A DNA stretch of 64,000 nt from JB111 sp049856295 (GTDB taxonomy: Bacteria > Actinomycetota > Actinomycetes > Actinomycetales > Actinomycetaceae): the NCBI RefSeq assembly GCF_049856295.1, contig NZ_JBNDMZ010000014.1, positions 1 through 64,000 of the forward strand, in the 5' to 3' direction. Below are positions 52,732 to 61,832 of this stretch, piece after piece. How positions within the stretch are numbered: the stretch's first letter is position 1; each line of letters opens with the position of its first letter. The position numbers were made by a program, and so were the translations under genes. The notes below the pieces were generated by a model. The model was not told the origin of the DNA and made no database searches. It worked only from the letters and a program-made list of their open reading frames with translations.

Positions 52732-53960
52732 GCCGTCTCCTCGACCTTCTCCTGAGGCGCCGCGAGCCACGCCCGCAGCTCGTCGCCGTGCTCGCCGAGC
52801 GTGGGCGGTGGGAGCCGGTACTGCGCCTTGGTCCTCGAGAACGTGATGGCGTTGCGGATCATCGGCACGGCCCGCTCCCCCTCGCCCACCTGCACCACCG
52901 GGTCGAGCCCGAGTCGCTCGGCGAGGGCCACGCCGCCGTCGATGCCCTGGATGGGGCCGCACGCGATCCCGGCCTCGGTGAGGCGCTCGAACCACTCGCC
53001 GATCGTCGCGTGGCTCAGGGCCTCGACGAGGATCGGCCGCAGCGCGTCCCGGTTCCGGTTGCGTGAGTCGGTGGTCGCGAACCGCGAATCGTCGAGCACC
53101 TCCGGCACGCCGAGCGCCTTCGCCAGCGCGGCGAACTGCCGGTCGTTCGCGGCCACCACGATGATCTCGCCGTCGGCGGCGGGCAGCGGCTCGTAGGGGA
53201 AGAGGCTGGGGTGCGCGTTGCCCATGCGGGTGGGGACCTGGCCGCCGGCCACGTAGGTCGAGGAGTGGTTGGCCATGCCGGCCAGGGCGGTGGAGAGGAG
53301 GTTGACCTCGACGTGCTGCCCCTCCCCCGTGGCATCGCGGTGGCGCAGCGCGGTGAGGATGCCGATGACGGACTGGAGCCCGCTCATGATGTCGAAGACG
53401 GAGACCCCGGACCGGTAGGTCGCTCCGCCCGGTTCGCCGGTCAGGCTCATGAGCCCGGACATCGCCTGGACGATGAGGTCGTAGCCGGGCAGTCCCGCTC
53501 CCCCGGCGCTGCCGAACCCGCTGATCGAGGAGTAGACGACGCCCGGGTTGCTCGCCGAGACGCTCCCGTAGTCGAGGCCGAACTTCGCCAGGCCACCGGG
53601 CTTGAAGTTCTCGATGACCACGTCGGCCCGGCGCGCGAGCTCCTGGGCCGCCGCGCGGTCGTCCGCGTCGCGGAAGTCGAGCACGAGGTCGCGCTTGTTG
53701 CGGTTGATGCCGAGGAAGTACGTGGAGACACCGTCGAGCTCGGGCGGGCGCCAGTCGCGCGTCTCGTCACCCACGGGGGCCTCGACCTTGATGACGTCCG
53801 CGCCGAAGTCGCCGAGGATCTGGGTAGCGAACGGGCCGGCGAGCACGCGGGAGAAGTCGGCGACGAGCAGGCCGTCGAGCGGTCCGCGCCCGCCGGGCTC
53901 GGAGAAGTCGGAGCGACCCGGCCGCGTCTCGCCGAGCGGCGCGCGCCGTCCATCCGTCAT
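52728..53960 (-). CDS. Family III CoA-transferase (CaiB/BaiF)
   Basis: A 410-residue enzyme that moves CoA between carboxylates through an aspartyl-CoA intermediate. Recognisable parts are LDGLLVADFSRVLAGPFATQILGDFGADVIKVE, NRNKRDLVLDF, and the catalytic aspartate in GYDLIVQAMSG. ATG 53960 follows AGGAGG. It is the first gene of the ring-cleavage operon; activation of a cleaved aromatic acid to its CoA ester, followed by the lyase, is the natural reading. Confidence 0.92.
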   Translation of the reverse strand: MTDGRRAPLGETRPGRSDFSEPGGRGPLDGLLVADFSRVLAGPFATQILGDFGADVIKVEAPVGDETRDWRPPELDGVSTYFLGINRNKRDLVLDFRDADDRAAAQELARRADVVIENFKPGGLAKFGLDYGSVSASNPGVVYSSISGFGSAGGAGLPGYDLIVQAMSGLMSLTGEPGGATYRSGVSVFDIMSGLQSVIGILTALRHRDATGEGQHVEVNLLSTALAGMANHSSTYVAGGQVPTRMGNAHPSLFPYEPLPAADGEIIVVAANDRQFAALAKALGVPEVLDDSRFATTDSRNRNRDALRPILVEALSHATIGEWFERLTEAGIACGPIQGIDGGVALAERLGLDPVVQVGEGERAVPMIRNAITFSRTKAQYRLPPPTLGEHGDELRAWLAAPQEKVEETA

Positions 53961-53994
53961 CGGGGTCCTCCTGTGCTGCGGTCGTCGTCGACCC

Positions 53995-54032
53995 GTGTCC
54001 GCCCTGCGTACAGTCACCCGCCTGGCGGACAC
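53995..54032. promoter_or_regulatory. Inverted repeat upstream of the CoA-transferase operon (IclR site candidate)
   Basis: GTGTCCGCC (53995-54003) and GGCGGACAC (54024-54032) are exact inverse copies 20 bases apart. They lie between the CoA-transferase start and the end of the IclR gene, in the only gap that can hold the operon promoter. The spacing is longer than a typical single IclR palindrome, so two half-site pairs or looping would be needed. Confidence 0.45.
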
Positions 54033-54114
54033 TCGGTGTGGTGGCGAGGCTAGCGATGCCAGATGCGGGAAGTCAACGGCCTCCCCCGACGACGACGCCC
54101 GCCCCCCGGTGCGC

Positions 54115-54906
54115 TCAGGCCGTGGCGGCGGGGACGCGCTCGCGCAGGGCGATGTCCACCCCGAGGTCGGCGGCCGCGCGGAGCAGGTGCGGGAGGTGCT
54201 GCTCGCGGAGCGTCTCGAGGGTGGTCTCGGCGGCGTGGGCGTTGACGTTCATGGCGCCGAGCACGGTGCCGTCGGCGCGGCGCACCGGTGCAGCGACGGA
54301 GCGGATGGCGGGAGCGAGCTGCTGGTCGGAGATGGCCCAGCCCTGGTCGCGGACCTCGGCGAGCACGGAGTCGAGCTCGCTGCGGCTGGGCTGCCAGCTG
54401 GGCACGACGCCCGAGCGGGACGGCTGCTCGAGGACCGCGTCGAGCTCGTCGGCGGTGAGGTCGGCGAGGAGCACCTTGCCGAGCGAGGTCTGGGCGGCGG
54501 GGAACCGGGTGCCGACGGAAACGGAGAGCGTGACGAGCTTGGGCACGGCGACGCGGGCAACGTAGACGATGTCGGAGCCGTCGAGCTGGGCGATGGAAGA
54601 GGACTCGTGGGTGCGGTCGACGAGCTGGCGGAGCCGTGGCATGGCGGCGGCCCAGAGGTCGCCGCCGCTGAAGTAGGCGACGCCGAGCTCGAGCACGCGA
54701 GGAGTGAGCTCGAACCGGCCGTCGCGGGCGGCCACGTAGCCGAGCTCGGTCAAGGTGATGAGCACGCGGCGCGCGGTGGGCCGAGCGAGTCCGGTGCGCT
54801 GCGCGACCTCGCTCAGGCTCTGGACGGGGGCGCCGTCGAAGGCGCGAACCACGTCGAAGCCCCGGGCGATCGCCTCGACGAAGTCGGGGTTCGTCTTCTC
54901 GCGCAT
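54115..54906 (-). CDS. IclR-family transcriptional regulator
   Basis: A 263-residue regulator with the N-terminal winged helix SLSEVAQRTGLARPTARRVLITLTELGYV and a C-terminal IclR effector domain (LGKVLLADLTADELDAVL, QGWAISDQQLAPAIRSVAAPV). It most resembles the PcaR/PobR-type branch that controls aromatic catabolism. It is encoded directly upstream of, and in the same direction as, the CoA-transferase/LigAB operon, which it probably regulates. Confidence 0.9.
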   Translation of the reverse strand: MREKTNPDFVEAIARGFDVVRAFDGAPVQSLSEVAQRTGLARPTARRVLITLTELGYVAARDGRFELTPRVLELGVAYFSGGDLWAAAMPRLRQLVDRTHESSSIAQLDGSDIVYVARVAVPKLVTLSVSVGTRFPAAQTSLGKVLLADLTADELDAVLEQPSRSGVVPSWQPSRSELDSVLAEVRDQGWAISDQQLAPAIRSVAAPVRRADGTVLGAMNVNAHAAETTLETLREQHLPHLLRAAADLGVDIALRERVPAATA

Positions 54907-55038
54907 CCCGCTCTCCTGACGTCTGCTGGCACGACCCGCCGCCGGCCGATCAGTGTAGGTGTCGACCCACGGGGCGGATCGTCGACCGGCACGACGCCGA
55001 ACCCCTCAGCAACGGACACCCGTACGCTACACGGACGC

Positions 55039-55485
55039 ATGGAGGCGACAGTGGAGACCGCCCTGAGGCTGCTCCTCCTGCGCATGGCCCTCGGGGCCCT
55101 ACTGGCGGGGCGCGCGGGCCAGAAGCTCTTCGGCTGGTTCCACGGTCGCGGCAACCCCGGCACGGCCCCGCTGTTCGAGGCCGACGGCGTGCGACCCGGA
55201 GCTTTGATGGTGACGATCGCCGGGCTCTCCGAGCTCGAGGCGGCGACGCTCTCGCAGAAGCGCCTGTGGGCGCATCTCGGTGGATACGAGGTGCGGCTCG
55301 CCTACGCGCTCATCGCACTGGTGCTTGCGGTGACGGTCCCGGGCGAGTGCTCAATCGATGACCTGCTGCCCTGGGGGCCGTTCCACGGGCCACTCTGGGC
55401 GGTCGCTGCACTGGGGCTCGACCTGGCGACCGCGGCGCCGCTCGTGGCGATGGTCGCGCGGCACCGGCGCGCGACGAGCGCTTGA
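55039..55485 (+). CDS. DoxX-like small membrane protein
   Basis: A 148-residue protein with four hydrophobic segments; the first, LRLLLLRMALGALLAGRAGQKLFGWF, and the second, with GLSELEAATL, follow the DoxX/YphA plan. Relatives have been linked to redox stress and membrane quinone chemistry, but function is not settled. TACGCT ends 10 bases before the ATG and there is no ribosome site, so a leaderless or very short leader is likely. The gene marks the edge of the low-GC island. Confidence 0.68.
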   Translation: MEATVETALRLLLLRMALGALLAGRAGQKLFGWFHGRGNPGTAPLFEADGVRPGALMVTIAGLSELEAATLSQKRLWAHLGGYEVRLAYALIALVLAVTVPGECSIDDLLPWGPFHGPLWAVAALGLDLATAAPLVAMVARHRRATSA

Positions 55486-55611
55486 AAGGGGACCTACGGC
55501 TGCCTCGAACACGTTTGCTACTCAACTTTCGGCCTCAGCGACCCCACCCACTACATCCACCAGATACTCCAATAGACTGGCGGACCCCCCGAATGTGACG
55601 AGCCGATTATC

Positions 55612-55634
55612 GAGAGAGAGAGAGAGAGAGAGAG
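55612..55634 (+). repeat. GA dinucleotide run
   Basis: Eleven GA repeats plus one G, in the 230-bp gap between the DoxX-like gene and the island's first gene. The rest of that gap (55486-55718) shows no gene. Such runs are rare in bacteria and prone to slippage. Confidence 0.9.
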
Positions 55635-55718
55635 TGCCAGGGCGGCTCTCACTGTTCCGGCAGGCGCCCTTTCGCCATCAGCCTGACTAGCCCATCCACC
55701 CCGGCAATCCCCGCTCTC

Positions 55719-57305
55719 CTAGTTCGTCGATTTGTTTGGAACAAGATAGTGCGGTCCAACCAAGCCCACATGCACCTTCTTCGTGGGGCCATTGGTGTCG
55801 TCATAAAAGTAGACGCGGGGCGCGAGACTTCCTCCACCCTCGGAGATCTTCAGGTGCGCGAGCATAGTTGTTTCGCCCGACGGATCAATATTCGGGTCGA
55901 CCCCAAAGACCCTGGCCTTGCTCAACCTCTCATTGTTCTGAACCGTCTCGCTCTCGGTCATTGAAAGCTTCTTGCTCGTCGCTGGCCATCCGAGGAGCGG
56001 ACCCGAGGCACACCAATCCCAGAACCCTCCCCTGTCCCAACCGCCTGCACGATCCTCCGCGTAGGCGGCGAGGGCTCGAAGACCGCGCCAGGTCTTGTTC
56101 CCCCAGTTGTAAGCCTCAGGCGCAGTATCGATATCGTCGAGCTCCCGGATCGCCGAATCGGGTAGCACGAGCCACTCAGACAAATAGGCCTGAGCAGCCA
56201 TAGCGGCTTCCGAGGTGTCCTGCACCTCATCTGGAACTGAACCTGCTTCCTCGTGCTGGGTCCCCCACAGCAACTGAGACTGGCCGCTGTCGATTAACGC
56301 CTTCTTGAGACGGGCCAGGTGACCGTTCGTGCTGACGAGCTCGCGCTCCAGCGCGCTCTGCTCGTCGCGTGCCATCTCGAGCTCAAACTCCCAATGCTCG
56401 CGGGCATCGAGGAGGTCCCTACTGGGGATCATTCCGTCGAGAACATCCGCAGGGAGCCCATTCTGAACGCCGAAGACGCGGAAAACTTCAGGTACTCGAC
56501 GCCTGGTCGAGAGCTGCGAGACGGAATAGACGATCCGATCAACGGTGGCCCGCGTGGACTCTTCCAGGCGGGGCCGAAGGTAGTAGCGGTGCCTCCACCC
56601 TTCAGACTCTGCAGTCACGACGCCGGGTGCGTATACGCGCACGCCACCGTCCCAGATAGAAAGCGGACCGAACTGGCTTCGGAATGCCCTGACCGCCGCC
56701 CGGTCAAGCGTGATCACCGCAGCGACTCCCTCCGAACGCGCCGCTATCCTCCCAGCGGTGCGCAACCATGACCCATCGTGGCTGCCGTTCGGTTCGGCAC
56801 AGACGATGATCGGAAGCGTCCGGTTCGCGTCCGCGAGCATCTCGGTTAGCACGGCGATCCCGTTCACCGGCAGCGCCAGGGGTTCGATCAGCACACCGCT
56901 GCCACCAGTACGCGGTTTCTGGGCCGCCTCCAACAGTTCGTGCACGATCTTCGGTCGGCCGACGGAGACTCGGCGCGCGAGGTCGTCAGAGGACATACTG
57001 AGTTCGACCAAAGTGTGGATGCCTTCATCGTCGGCAACGACCCGAATCGTCGTCACCCACTCGGTCGAGTCACCGGGGACCTGGTCGGTCGCAATGACCT
57101 CGAAAGCCTCCGAGCCGATCGATCGAACGGACACTCGCCTGCGCCGTCCCTGAGAGACCTTGAACTCGCCCCGGCCTTCCAATAAGGGCCCCGGCTCATC
57201 GGACTCCTCGACCCATCCAGCAACACGAGCTTTAAGCCCGTCGATCGTTCCGGGTTCGCGTGCCGACGCGACGTCCGACCACACCGCCAGGTAGAGAACG
57301 CTCAA
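55719..57305 (-). CDS. Large protein of unknown function, helical with coiled coil
   Basis: A 528-residue soluble protein without a signal peptide. The N-terminal half has alternating strands and helices (TIDGLKARVAGWVEE, RSIGSEAFEVIATDQVPG, LPIIVCAEPNGSHDGSW, GVAAVITLDRAAVRAF). A charged coiled coil (about residues 310-345) follows. The last 50 residues, MLAHLKISEGGGSLAPRVYF then VHVGLVGPHYL, look like a conserved C-terminal beta module. TTG 57305 is preferred because GGAGAGG is nine bases upstream; GTG 57314 is too close to it. I do not recognise the family. Its place at the edge of a glycan island is compatible with defence or surface functions. Confidence 0.7.
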   Translation of the reverse strand: MSVLYLAVWSDVASAREPGTIDGLKARVAGWVEESDEPGPLLEGRGEFKVSQGRRRRVSVRSIGSEAFEVIATDQVPGDSTEWVTTIRVVADDEGIHTLVELSMSSDDLARRVSVGRPKIVHELLEAAQKPRTGGSGVLIEPLALPVNGIAVLTEMLADANRTLPIIVCAEPNGSHDGSWLRTAGRIAARSEGVAAVITLDRAAVRAFRSQFGPLSIWDGGVRVYAPGVVTAESEGWRHRYYLRPRLEESTRATVDRIVYSVSQLSTRRRVPEVFRVFGVQNGLPADVLDGMIPSRDLLDAREHWEFELEMARDEQSALERELVSTNGHLARLKKALIDSGQSQLLWGTQHEEAGSVPDEVQDTSEAAMAAQAYLSEWLVLPDSAIRELDDIDTAPEAYNWGNKTWRGLRALAAYAEDRAGGWDRGGFWDWCASGPLLGWPATSKKLSMTESETVQNNERLSKARVFGVDPNIDPSGETTMLAHLKISEGGGSLAPRVYFYDDTNGPTKKVHVGLVGPHYLVPNKSTN

Positions 57306-57372
57306 GCATCTCACCCTCTCCGTTGTTTGAGTGTCGAAACATTACGAGCTATCTCCCGCAGATGGGATTACT

Positions 57373-57747
57373 CTATCCGCTGGATCCGATGCGCGCGAGC
57401 GACCGTGGAGTCGATCGAAACAACAAGTCGATGACACCTCCCGCATCAGCCATGGCGGTGAACGCTGCAAGGATCATGTCCCAAACGACAACCACTGCCA
57501 TGCGGTGACGCCATGTCCACACCGCCTGCCACAGCCCGTGCGTCTCGGGCAGGTCCAACCACGCGATTACGCACCGGTAGCGATTGATGAACAACTCAAT
57601 CAACGCCCGAGCATGCGCGAACAGCCGCCCCCAGCTTCCCTTCAAGCCAAAGAGTGCCTCCGCGAAAAACGACCACTGAGCACCCAAGAGCATCTGATAG
57701 CTAGAGACAAACTCAGGTCCTCGCCAGGCCACCAGTACTACTCTCAC
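57373..57747 (-). CDS. Small protein, possibly a truncated glycosyltransferase
   Basis: A 124-residue frame beginning VVLVAWRGPEFVSSYQMLLG. Two strand-like segments, CVIAWLDLPETHGLWQA and HRMAVVVVWDMILAAF, recall the N-terminal Rossmann half of some exopolysaccharide glycosyltransferases, but no C-terminal nucleotide-sugar domain follows. It may be a broken gene in the island. Start GTG 57747 has no clear ribosome site. Low confidence that it is expressed. Confidence 0.4.
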   Translation of the reverse strand: MRVVLVAWRGPEFVSSYQMLLGAQWSFFAEALFGLKGSWGRLFAHARALIELFINRYRCVIAWLDLPETHGLWQAVWTWRHRMAVVVVWDMILAAFTAMADAGGVIDLLFRSTPRSLARIGSSG

Positions 57748-57883
57748 CCACGCTCTAGTCGTCTATAGGGCCGCACCGGGCGATTCACTCGCATTCTACG
57801 CCCCCACGTCCCAGAATGCGACAAGACCTATTCGCTACCTGGTGAACTCACCCACATCCATCTTTCCACGAATTGGGGACATT

Positions 57884-59119
57884 TCACCCAAGGCGCGGAT
57901 TTATGCGCCGCGCACGATCCAGGACCGATTCAAGCGCACGAATTCCCGCCGACCTAGAGAACCTCGACTCCACCAGGCCCCTGCCGCGCTCAACCCATTC
58001 AGCACGCTGCTCAACTGTTGCAGCCCGTACAGCTTCAATACATTCAGTCAACTCATCAATATCCCCAAGACGTCCGCATTCGTTATCTGCCATAACGTGC
58101 CGGAGCGGAACCTTCGCGTTACTGACCACCGGAAGTCCCGCACCTAGATAGTCGAACACCTTATTCGGGCTCATCCCCAAACGAAATACAGGATAGGGAG
58201 AGATCGAAAAGATACCAGCATCACAATCCGCAAGGACATCAGCCAGATCGTCCTTGGGTACCGGCGCACGGAATTCCACGTTGCGAAGACGCTCTCGCTC
58301 CACTCGTTGCACGGCGGCACCTTTCGAAGCACCACCCCCAATTAGCAGGAAGTCAACTTCCGGAAGCTTCGCGGCGGCGTCGATAATATAGTCGATCCCA
58401 TTCTTTGGGCCATGACTGCCCGCGTACACTACCTTAAACCGCTCCGACCGCCAGACCCCAACTTCGACCTTAGGCTCTCTCCGCAAACGCGCCAAGTCTG
58501 CACTGTTGGGCACCACCACAATGCGACTACTTTCAATACCCATAGCGCCATAGTGTTCCTCCCAGCCGGGAGTAACCACAACTATCGAGTCGGCAGATCG
58601 CGCCAACACGCGCTCAAGCCAACTCAATACGATCTCCAAGAGACCGCCCTCTCGGATCACACCTGCATCAACGATTGACGCTGGCCATAAATCACGGACC
58701 TCCAGCACAAACGGCACCCTTCTCAGCTTTGAGACTGCAAGCCCCGACAAAGCCGAGAGGAGATGGGGCGTAGAGGCATACACCACGTCAGGATTGAGCC
58801 GAAATGCGGTCAGCGCACTCTTGAAGCCGTAAACCACAAAGCCAAACACACGTCGAATGCCATTTGAATTGTACTTTGGCAAACGAAGCAAAATGAAGCC
58901 ATCGGCGTCGGGCACAAGTTCCTGCGTTTGATGCGTACGATCAGAAGTGATGATAACCGGTGACCACGTCGTTAGACCGCCAAACAAGTCGGCATGCCGA
59001 CTGCCCGCGCCGACACCCGCGGGCATAGCATATTGATTAATCACAACGACGACATTGTTCACGGCGTTGGCCCTAGAATTGGCGCCAAATCCTCTTTTCC
59101 TACGAGCGCTTTTCACCAT
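57884..59119 (-). CDS. Family 4 glycosyltransferase (WbuB-like)
   Basis: A 411-residue GT-B enzyme. The N-terminal domain has INQYAMPAGVGAGSRHADLFGG and FVLEVRDLWPASIVDAG, the pattern of WbuB-type transferases; the donor domain has VVYAGSHGPKNGIDYIIDAA and, for the nucleotide-sugar E-x7-E region, SPYPVFRLGMSPNKVFDYLGAGLPVV. It transfers a hexose or amino sugar in surface-glycan assembly. AGGAGA precedes ATG 59119, and it overlaps the polymerase gene by 7 bp. Lower GC than the chromosome. Confidence 0.9.
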   Translation of the reverse strand: MVKSARRKRGFGANSRANAVNNVVVVINQYAMPAGVGAGSRHADLFGGLTTWSPVIITSDRTHQTQELVPDADGFILLRLPKYNSNGIRRVFGFVVYGFKSALTAFRLNPDVVYASTPHLLSALSGLAVSKLRRVPFVLEVRDLWPASIVDAGVIREGGLLEIVLSWLERVLARSADSIVVVTPGWEEHYGAMGIESSRIVVVPNSADLARLRREPKVEVGVWRSERFKVVYAGSHGPKNGIDYIIDAAAKLPEVDFLLIGGGASKGAAVQRVERERLRNVEFRAPVPKDDLADVLADCDAGIFSISPYPVFRLGMSPNKVFDYLGAGLPVVSNAKVPLRHVMADNECGRLGDIDELTECIEAVRAATVEQRAEWVERGRGLVESRFSRSAGIRALESVLDRARRINPRLG

Positions 59120-60621
59120 CTTCTCCTACCCATTTGCCACTGCCCTCCGATTGATGGTCCCGATTCAGAACTTTCGAGTGATTGGCACATGTCAGCAACA
59201 GCCCACGACTCACGAGGAAACAAAGCTAGCACTACCACCGCCACCGCCACACCATGTGTCAAGAGAGATGTGGGAAGCCCCGAATTCGATAAGGTGATCG
59301 CGGGCATTAACAAGACCATCGCAGGAATCACCGGCCTCAGGCCGTGTGCTGCGTAATCCATTGATACTAGAACGACCGCGAGCACCACGACAATAAGCGC
59401 CACCCCGACCCAACCAGCATTCGCGTACCCATGCGCAAACACATTAGCGTTCATTGAAAGGCCCGGGGATCCGGTGACCTTCTCCCCGATTATCATCATA
59501 TAGGACCCGTCGTATGGGTAATCTACCCACCCTGAAAGTACTGAGTTACTCAGATACAAGCGAGGATTGACGTTGAAAAACTCCACATACTCGACCGTGA
59601 TCCGCCCGGGTGCTACCAAGAATCGTCGCACAAGAAGTGACGTGAATAGTATAGAACCCAGTACCCTGTCCGCAGCCATCGTAAAAACAGGAAGTGCGGC
59701 CGCCGCCCAAACAAGTAGAACAGATCGCTGCTTCGATGAACGCCCGACTGCCCATCCGACGATGAGAATCGCTGGCACCGACAGCAAGAATGTCTTCAGG
59801 CCAGTAGTAGAATACAGCACAAACTGCCCGAGAGAACCAGCCAACACGATCGGCAGGCGCCGCTGCAAGGTACCCGCAGCCATAATCACCGGATTAATGA
59901 CATTACCGAGCCAACCAATCAAGTAGGCCGCTAGTCCACCCGCTCCGGTTAGGTTCTCCCGGTACTCATCGCGAACGTCATAAACATCCAGGATTCCCAC
60001 CAATTCGAACCGCAGACCCACCGAAACTGCTATGTACAGGTACGACGCCGAAGAGAATACGCCCAGCAGAATCCAGAATGTCGTTCCGCTCGGACGCCAT
60101 CTCAGCAAGCTTCGAGGCGCACCGAACCATCGCAGCAACAGGCAAGTCGAGATAAAGGCAAGCCCAATTCCGATGGATGCTTGCATTGCCGTAACAGGTG
60201 ACACAGTGCCAGAGTAGTGGCCAATGGTAATTGAAGGAACGCCGGCAATTATGTAAAGAACCCAGATCACAAATGAGGATGGCTTTGAGATTGCGCGCGG
60301 TAGCGCTAACGCGGTAACCGCGCAAATCGCCAGCGAATAGAAGTACAGATCATACTCGGGTGTGTGATAGGTCGACCCCATGTAACCGAACGCGGGAGAA
60401 ACGTAGTCCTCATACACCCAGTGCAATGTCAATGCATAGACCACAGCCGAGCAACCAATCAACGCGTCTCGGACCACCGCACCTAGCGTTATAGTCCTAC
60501 GGATCCCGAAACTCCGTAGCTCGCCTGTTGCGTCCGCACGCAGCCGCTCCGGCGACGGCATGCTGACGTTTCCCCCAGTCATATGCATTACGCGTCGAGC
60601 ATCCGGTCCATGCGGCTCCAT
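59113..60621 (-). CDS. O-antigen/polysaccharide polymerase-like membrane protein
   Basis: A 502-residue protein with about 11-12 hydrophobic segments and a large external loop (about residues 330-420, with RRFLVAPGRITVEYVEFF and SMNANVFAHGYANAGWVGVALI), the plan of Wzy polymerases, which join repeat units at the outer face of the membrane. Sequence is little conserved in the family, so the call rests on topology and the position between flippase and glycosyltransferases. GAGGAG precedes the ATG, which is 3 bases after the flippase stop. Confidence 0.78.
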   Translation of the reverse strand: MEPHGPDARRVMHMTGGNVSMPSPERLRADATGELRSFGIRRTITLGAVVRDALIGCSAVVYALTLHWVYEDYVSPAFGYMGSTYHTPEYDLYFYSLAICAVTALALPRAISKPSSFVIWVLYIIAGVPSITIGHYSGTVSPVTAMQASIGIGLAFISTCLLLRWFGAPRSLLRWRPSGTTFWILLGVFSSASYLYIAVSVGLRFELVGILDVYDVRDEYRENLTGAGGLAAYLIGWLGNVINPVIMAAGTLQRRLPIVLAGSLGQFVLYSTTGLKTFLLSVPAILIVGWAVGRSSKQRSVLLVWAAAALPVFTMAADRVLGSILFTSLLVRRFLVAPGRITVEYVEFFNVNPRLYLSNSVLSGWVDYPYDGSYMMIIGEKVTGSPGLSMNANVFAHGYANAGWVGVALIVVVLAVVLVSMDYAAHGLRPVIPAMVLLMPAITLSNSGLPTSLLTHGVAVAVVVLALFPRESWAVADMCQSLESSESGPSIGGQWQMGRRRW

Positions 60622-60624
60622 AAA

Positions 60625-61830
60625 CTACTCCTCATCGCCGATACGCCCGATTGCGGTCCATACTTGCATAAGTAGCAAACCATATACGGGAACGTGCATC
60701 AGAGAATAGACGCCAATCGCGTAGGTGAAAGATTGGCCAAACGCAGCTGGCAATGCGATCGCACCTGCGAACAGTAGCAGCCTCACCAAGTCCCACACCA
60801 GGAGCGATCTGCTCGCACCCACGACATTCAGAAGCTGTGAGAACGGAGAAGCTACGAACTGCCCGAATGCCCCGACCGACATGATTGCCATCAGTACGCC
60901 AGCTCCGCGCCACTCTCCTCCCATTAGAGTGGTGGCGATCCACGGGCCTGCGAATCCAACTATAAGGCATGGCACCAGGCCTGCGATCGCAAGCTCCATT
61001 GAGGCGCGAGCTATGAAACGGCGAGCTCCAGGCTGCCTCCGTCGGACAAGTTTGCCGACTTCACCTATCGAAGTTGCTCCCGCGGCCCTTCCGATCACCG
61101 CCAATGGCGACACGAGCAATCTGAGCATCATCGCAAACAGTCCAGCTTCCACCGAGCTATACACGGCAACTATCAAGAGCACAGGAAGCTGACCAGCGGC
61201 ACTATTGATAAGCGCTGTGGTTCCAGCTACGACTGCATACCTCCAGTGCGACTTGAAAGTGACCAAAAGAGGTTCTACGTTGGTAAACATCACCCCGATT
61301 CCCTTGATCCAAGTAAGTCTCGATACAAGAAAACCCACGGCTAGCGTGGCGCTAGCTGGAGCCGCTAAACCAAGGATGTATTGCGTGGAACCCATGGACG
61401 CACCCTGAGCGAAATTGTTCGTCGCCAGGGCCAGATACCGCCTACCGTAGACCAACTGTGCCGACCTTACGAGTTGCACACTGCCGATGTAGACCATCGG
61501 CGCGCAGAATAGCCATACGATGTCAGCACCGAGAAGGACCGCTACAGCTGAGAGTATGAGAATCGGAATGGATACAATAGCTGCGACGACTAGCGCCAGA
61601 CGGAATAGCGGCTTCTCTGAGCCCTCAATACCATGCGCTCGAACTTCCAAACGTAACGTCGAAACCCCGATAAATACGGAACTGAGCGCTAGTACCGCCG
61701 CAAACTCTCCGTATGTTGACGGGTCGTAGATCCGAGCGACGAGGATCGTGAACACAAGTCCGATTAGATGGCCCGATGCGCTTCCCGCCAGAACGATTCC
61801 GGTCGATCGCCTGAACGATGAACCCGACAC
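60625..61830 (-). CDS. Polysaccharide flippase (Wzx/MATE-like)
   Basis: A 401-residue protein with about twelve hydrophobic segments. The N-terminal STGIVLAGSASGHLIGLVFTILVARIYDPSTYGEFAAVLAL and QLVYGRRYLALATNNFAQG are typical of the oligosaccharide flippase family, which turns undecaprenyl-linked units to the outer face. GTG 61830 begins two bases after the stop of the next glycosyltransferase gene upstream, so translation is coupled. Together with the polymerase it supports a Wzx/Wzy pathway. Confidence 0.88.
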   Translation of the reverse strand: MSGSSFRRSTGIVLAGSASGHLIGLVFTILVARIYDPSTYGEFAAVLALSSVFIGVSTLRLEVRAHGIEGSEKPLFRLALVVAAIVSIPILILSAVAVLLGADIVWLFCAPMVYIGSVQLVRSAQLVYGRRYLALATNNFAQGASMGSTQYILGLAAPASATLAVGFLVSRLTWIKGIGVMFTNVEPLLVTFKSHWRYAVVAGTTALINSAAGQLPVLLIVAVYSSVEAGLFAMMLRLLVSPLAVIGRAAGATSIGEVGKLVRRRQPGARRFIARASMELAIAGLVPCLIVGFAGPWIATTLMGGEWRGAGVLMAIMSVGAFGQFVASPFSQLLNVVGASRSLLVWDLVRLLLFAGAIALPAAFGQSFTYAIGVYSLMHVPVYGLLLMQVWTAIGRIGDEE

Positions 61831-61832
61831 TG

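Noticed and set aside
55612..55634. GA run as a phase-variation switch
   Set aside because: It lies 84 bp past the 3' end of the nearest gene and downstream of both neighbours, so slippage would not alter a promoter or frame that I can see.
57842..58151. Forward frames opposite the WbuB-like gene
   Set aside because: No domain and fully inside a well-supported gene on the other strand.
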